From positions 1-5,276 of the forward strand of contig CAMPIF010000344.1 in assembly GCA_946886245.1 (NCBI GenBank): a DNA stretch of 5,276 bases, in the 5' to 3' direction. The notes beneath the pieces are model-generated. The model had not been told where the DNA came from and searched no databases. It saw only the letters and a list, made by a program, of their open reading frames with translations. Source of the stretch: Ectopseudomonas composti. Its GTDB lineage: Bacteria; Pseudomonadota; Gammaproteobacteria; Pseudomonadales; Pseudomonadaceae. Below are positions 5,025 through 5,276 of the stretch, one piece after another. The first letter of the stretch is position 1. Every line of letters begins with the position of its first letter. The position numbers and the translations under genes were made by a program.

Positions 5025-5276
5025 ATGTCCGTTTCCTTCGTTTCGGGCGCTGCTTGCGTGCGCCCTCGTTTTCCCCTGTCCGTCTTGGCTGTCGCCTGCA
5101 GCCTGTGTTCCATCACGGCCCTGCAGGCTGCCGAGGCGCCTGTGCACGAACTGCCACCCAGTGTGATCACGGCGATCCAGCAACGCTCGCCGCTGACCGT
5201 GGTGGCCGACCCCAAGGACCCTCGTCAGCCGGTGCCGGCCAGCGATGCAGCCGACTACCTCAAGACCATTCCCGGT
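5025..5276 (+). CDS. oprC: TonB-dependent copper receptor OprC, N-terminal part (3' end outside the window)
   Basis: The frame starting at ATG 5025 stays open to the window edge, giving 84 residues of an outer-membrane receptor that is usually around 700 residues long. A signal peptide with hydrophobic core at about 17-33 and likely cleavage after LQA (33-35) is followed by AEAPVHELPP. SPLTVVADP (55-63) could contain the TonB box. KDPRQPVPASDAADYLKTIPG (64-84) is the start of the plug domain and is highly characteristic of OprC/NosA-type copper receptors, which take up copper through the outer membrane using TonB energy. In P. aeruginosa OprC is made less when copper is high. The ribosome binding site is modest: AGG at 5015-5017, seven bases before the ATG. 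The gene follows the DUF2946 stop by 62 bases with no clear terminator between, so read-through from the cluster is likely, though an extra promoter cannot be excluded. The barrel is not visible here. Confidence 0.9.
   Translation, partial: MSVSFVSGAACVRPRFPLSVLAVACSLCSITALQAAEAPVHELPPSVITAIQQRSPLTVVADPKDPRQPVPASDAADYLKTIPG

Noticed and set aside
4984..5166. Open frame of 60 codons (MTKPLRQ...) between the second DUF2946 gene and oprC
   Set aside because: It is out of frame with, and largely overlaps, the OprC signal peptide and plug start at 5025, which are clearly recognisable. It has no ribosome binding site or family resemblance.

Overview
The window reads as a high-GC Gammaproteobacterial chromosome, most probably Pseudomonas. 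The protein types, the gene order and the strong G/C bias at third codon positions all fit that genus. The genus is inferred from protein recognition, not from a database search. Every recognised gene is on the + strand, and coding density is high. The longest stretch without a gene is about 166 bases (1979-2144).

Region 1 (1-1978) is the 3' end of a catabolic operon. It holds the C-terminal 237 codons of an aldehyde dehydrogenase of the alpha-ketoglutaric semialdehyde dehydrogenase type, with its catalytic Cys. Three bases after its stop comes a complete DadA-like FAD-dependent amino-acid dehydrogenase. This pair, in this order, resembles the distal end of the Pseudomonas trans-4-hydroxy-L-proline pathway. 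There, cis-4-hydroxy-D-proline is oxidised by a flavoenzyme, and alpha-ketoglutaric semialdehyde is later oxidised to 2-oxoglutarate. A strong GC-rich hairpin (1998-2033) closes the unit.

Region 2 (2041-5276) is a copper-handling cluster of five co-directional genes: a small membrane DUF2946-like protein (2145-2531), a PepSY_TM multi-spanning membrane protein (2613-4019), a periplasmic PCu(A)C copper chaperone (4094-4588), a second, Cys-containing DUF2946 protein whose start overlaps the chaperone's stop (4588-4962), and the start of a TonB-dependent copper receptor of the OprC type (5025 to the window end). A plausible model is that copper crosses the outer membrane through OprC and is bound in the periplasm by the PCu(A)C protein. 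The PepSY protein may move electrons or reduce metal at the inner membrane, and the DUF2946 proteins have unknown accessory roles.

The type of cluster is known in Pseudomonas. Its receptor and chaperone are familiar families, while the PepSY and DUF2946 members are essentially uncharacterised. The parts most worth attention are the four membrane-edge histidines of the PepSY protein, which pair as possible haem ligands on the two membrane faces, and the unusually His-rich metal sites of the chaperone. I found no tRNA, rRNA, CRISPR array, insertion sequence or phage feature.
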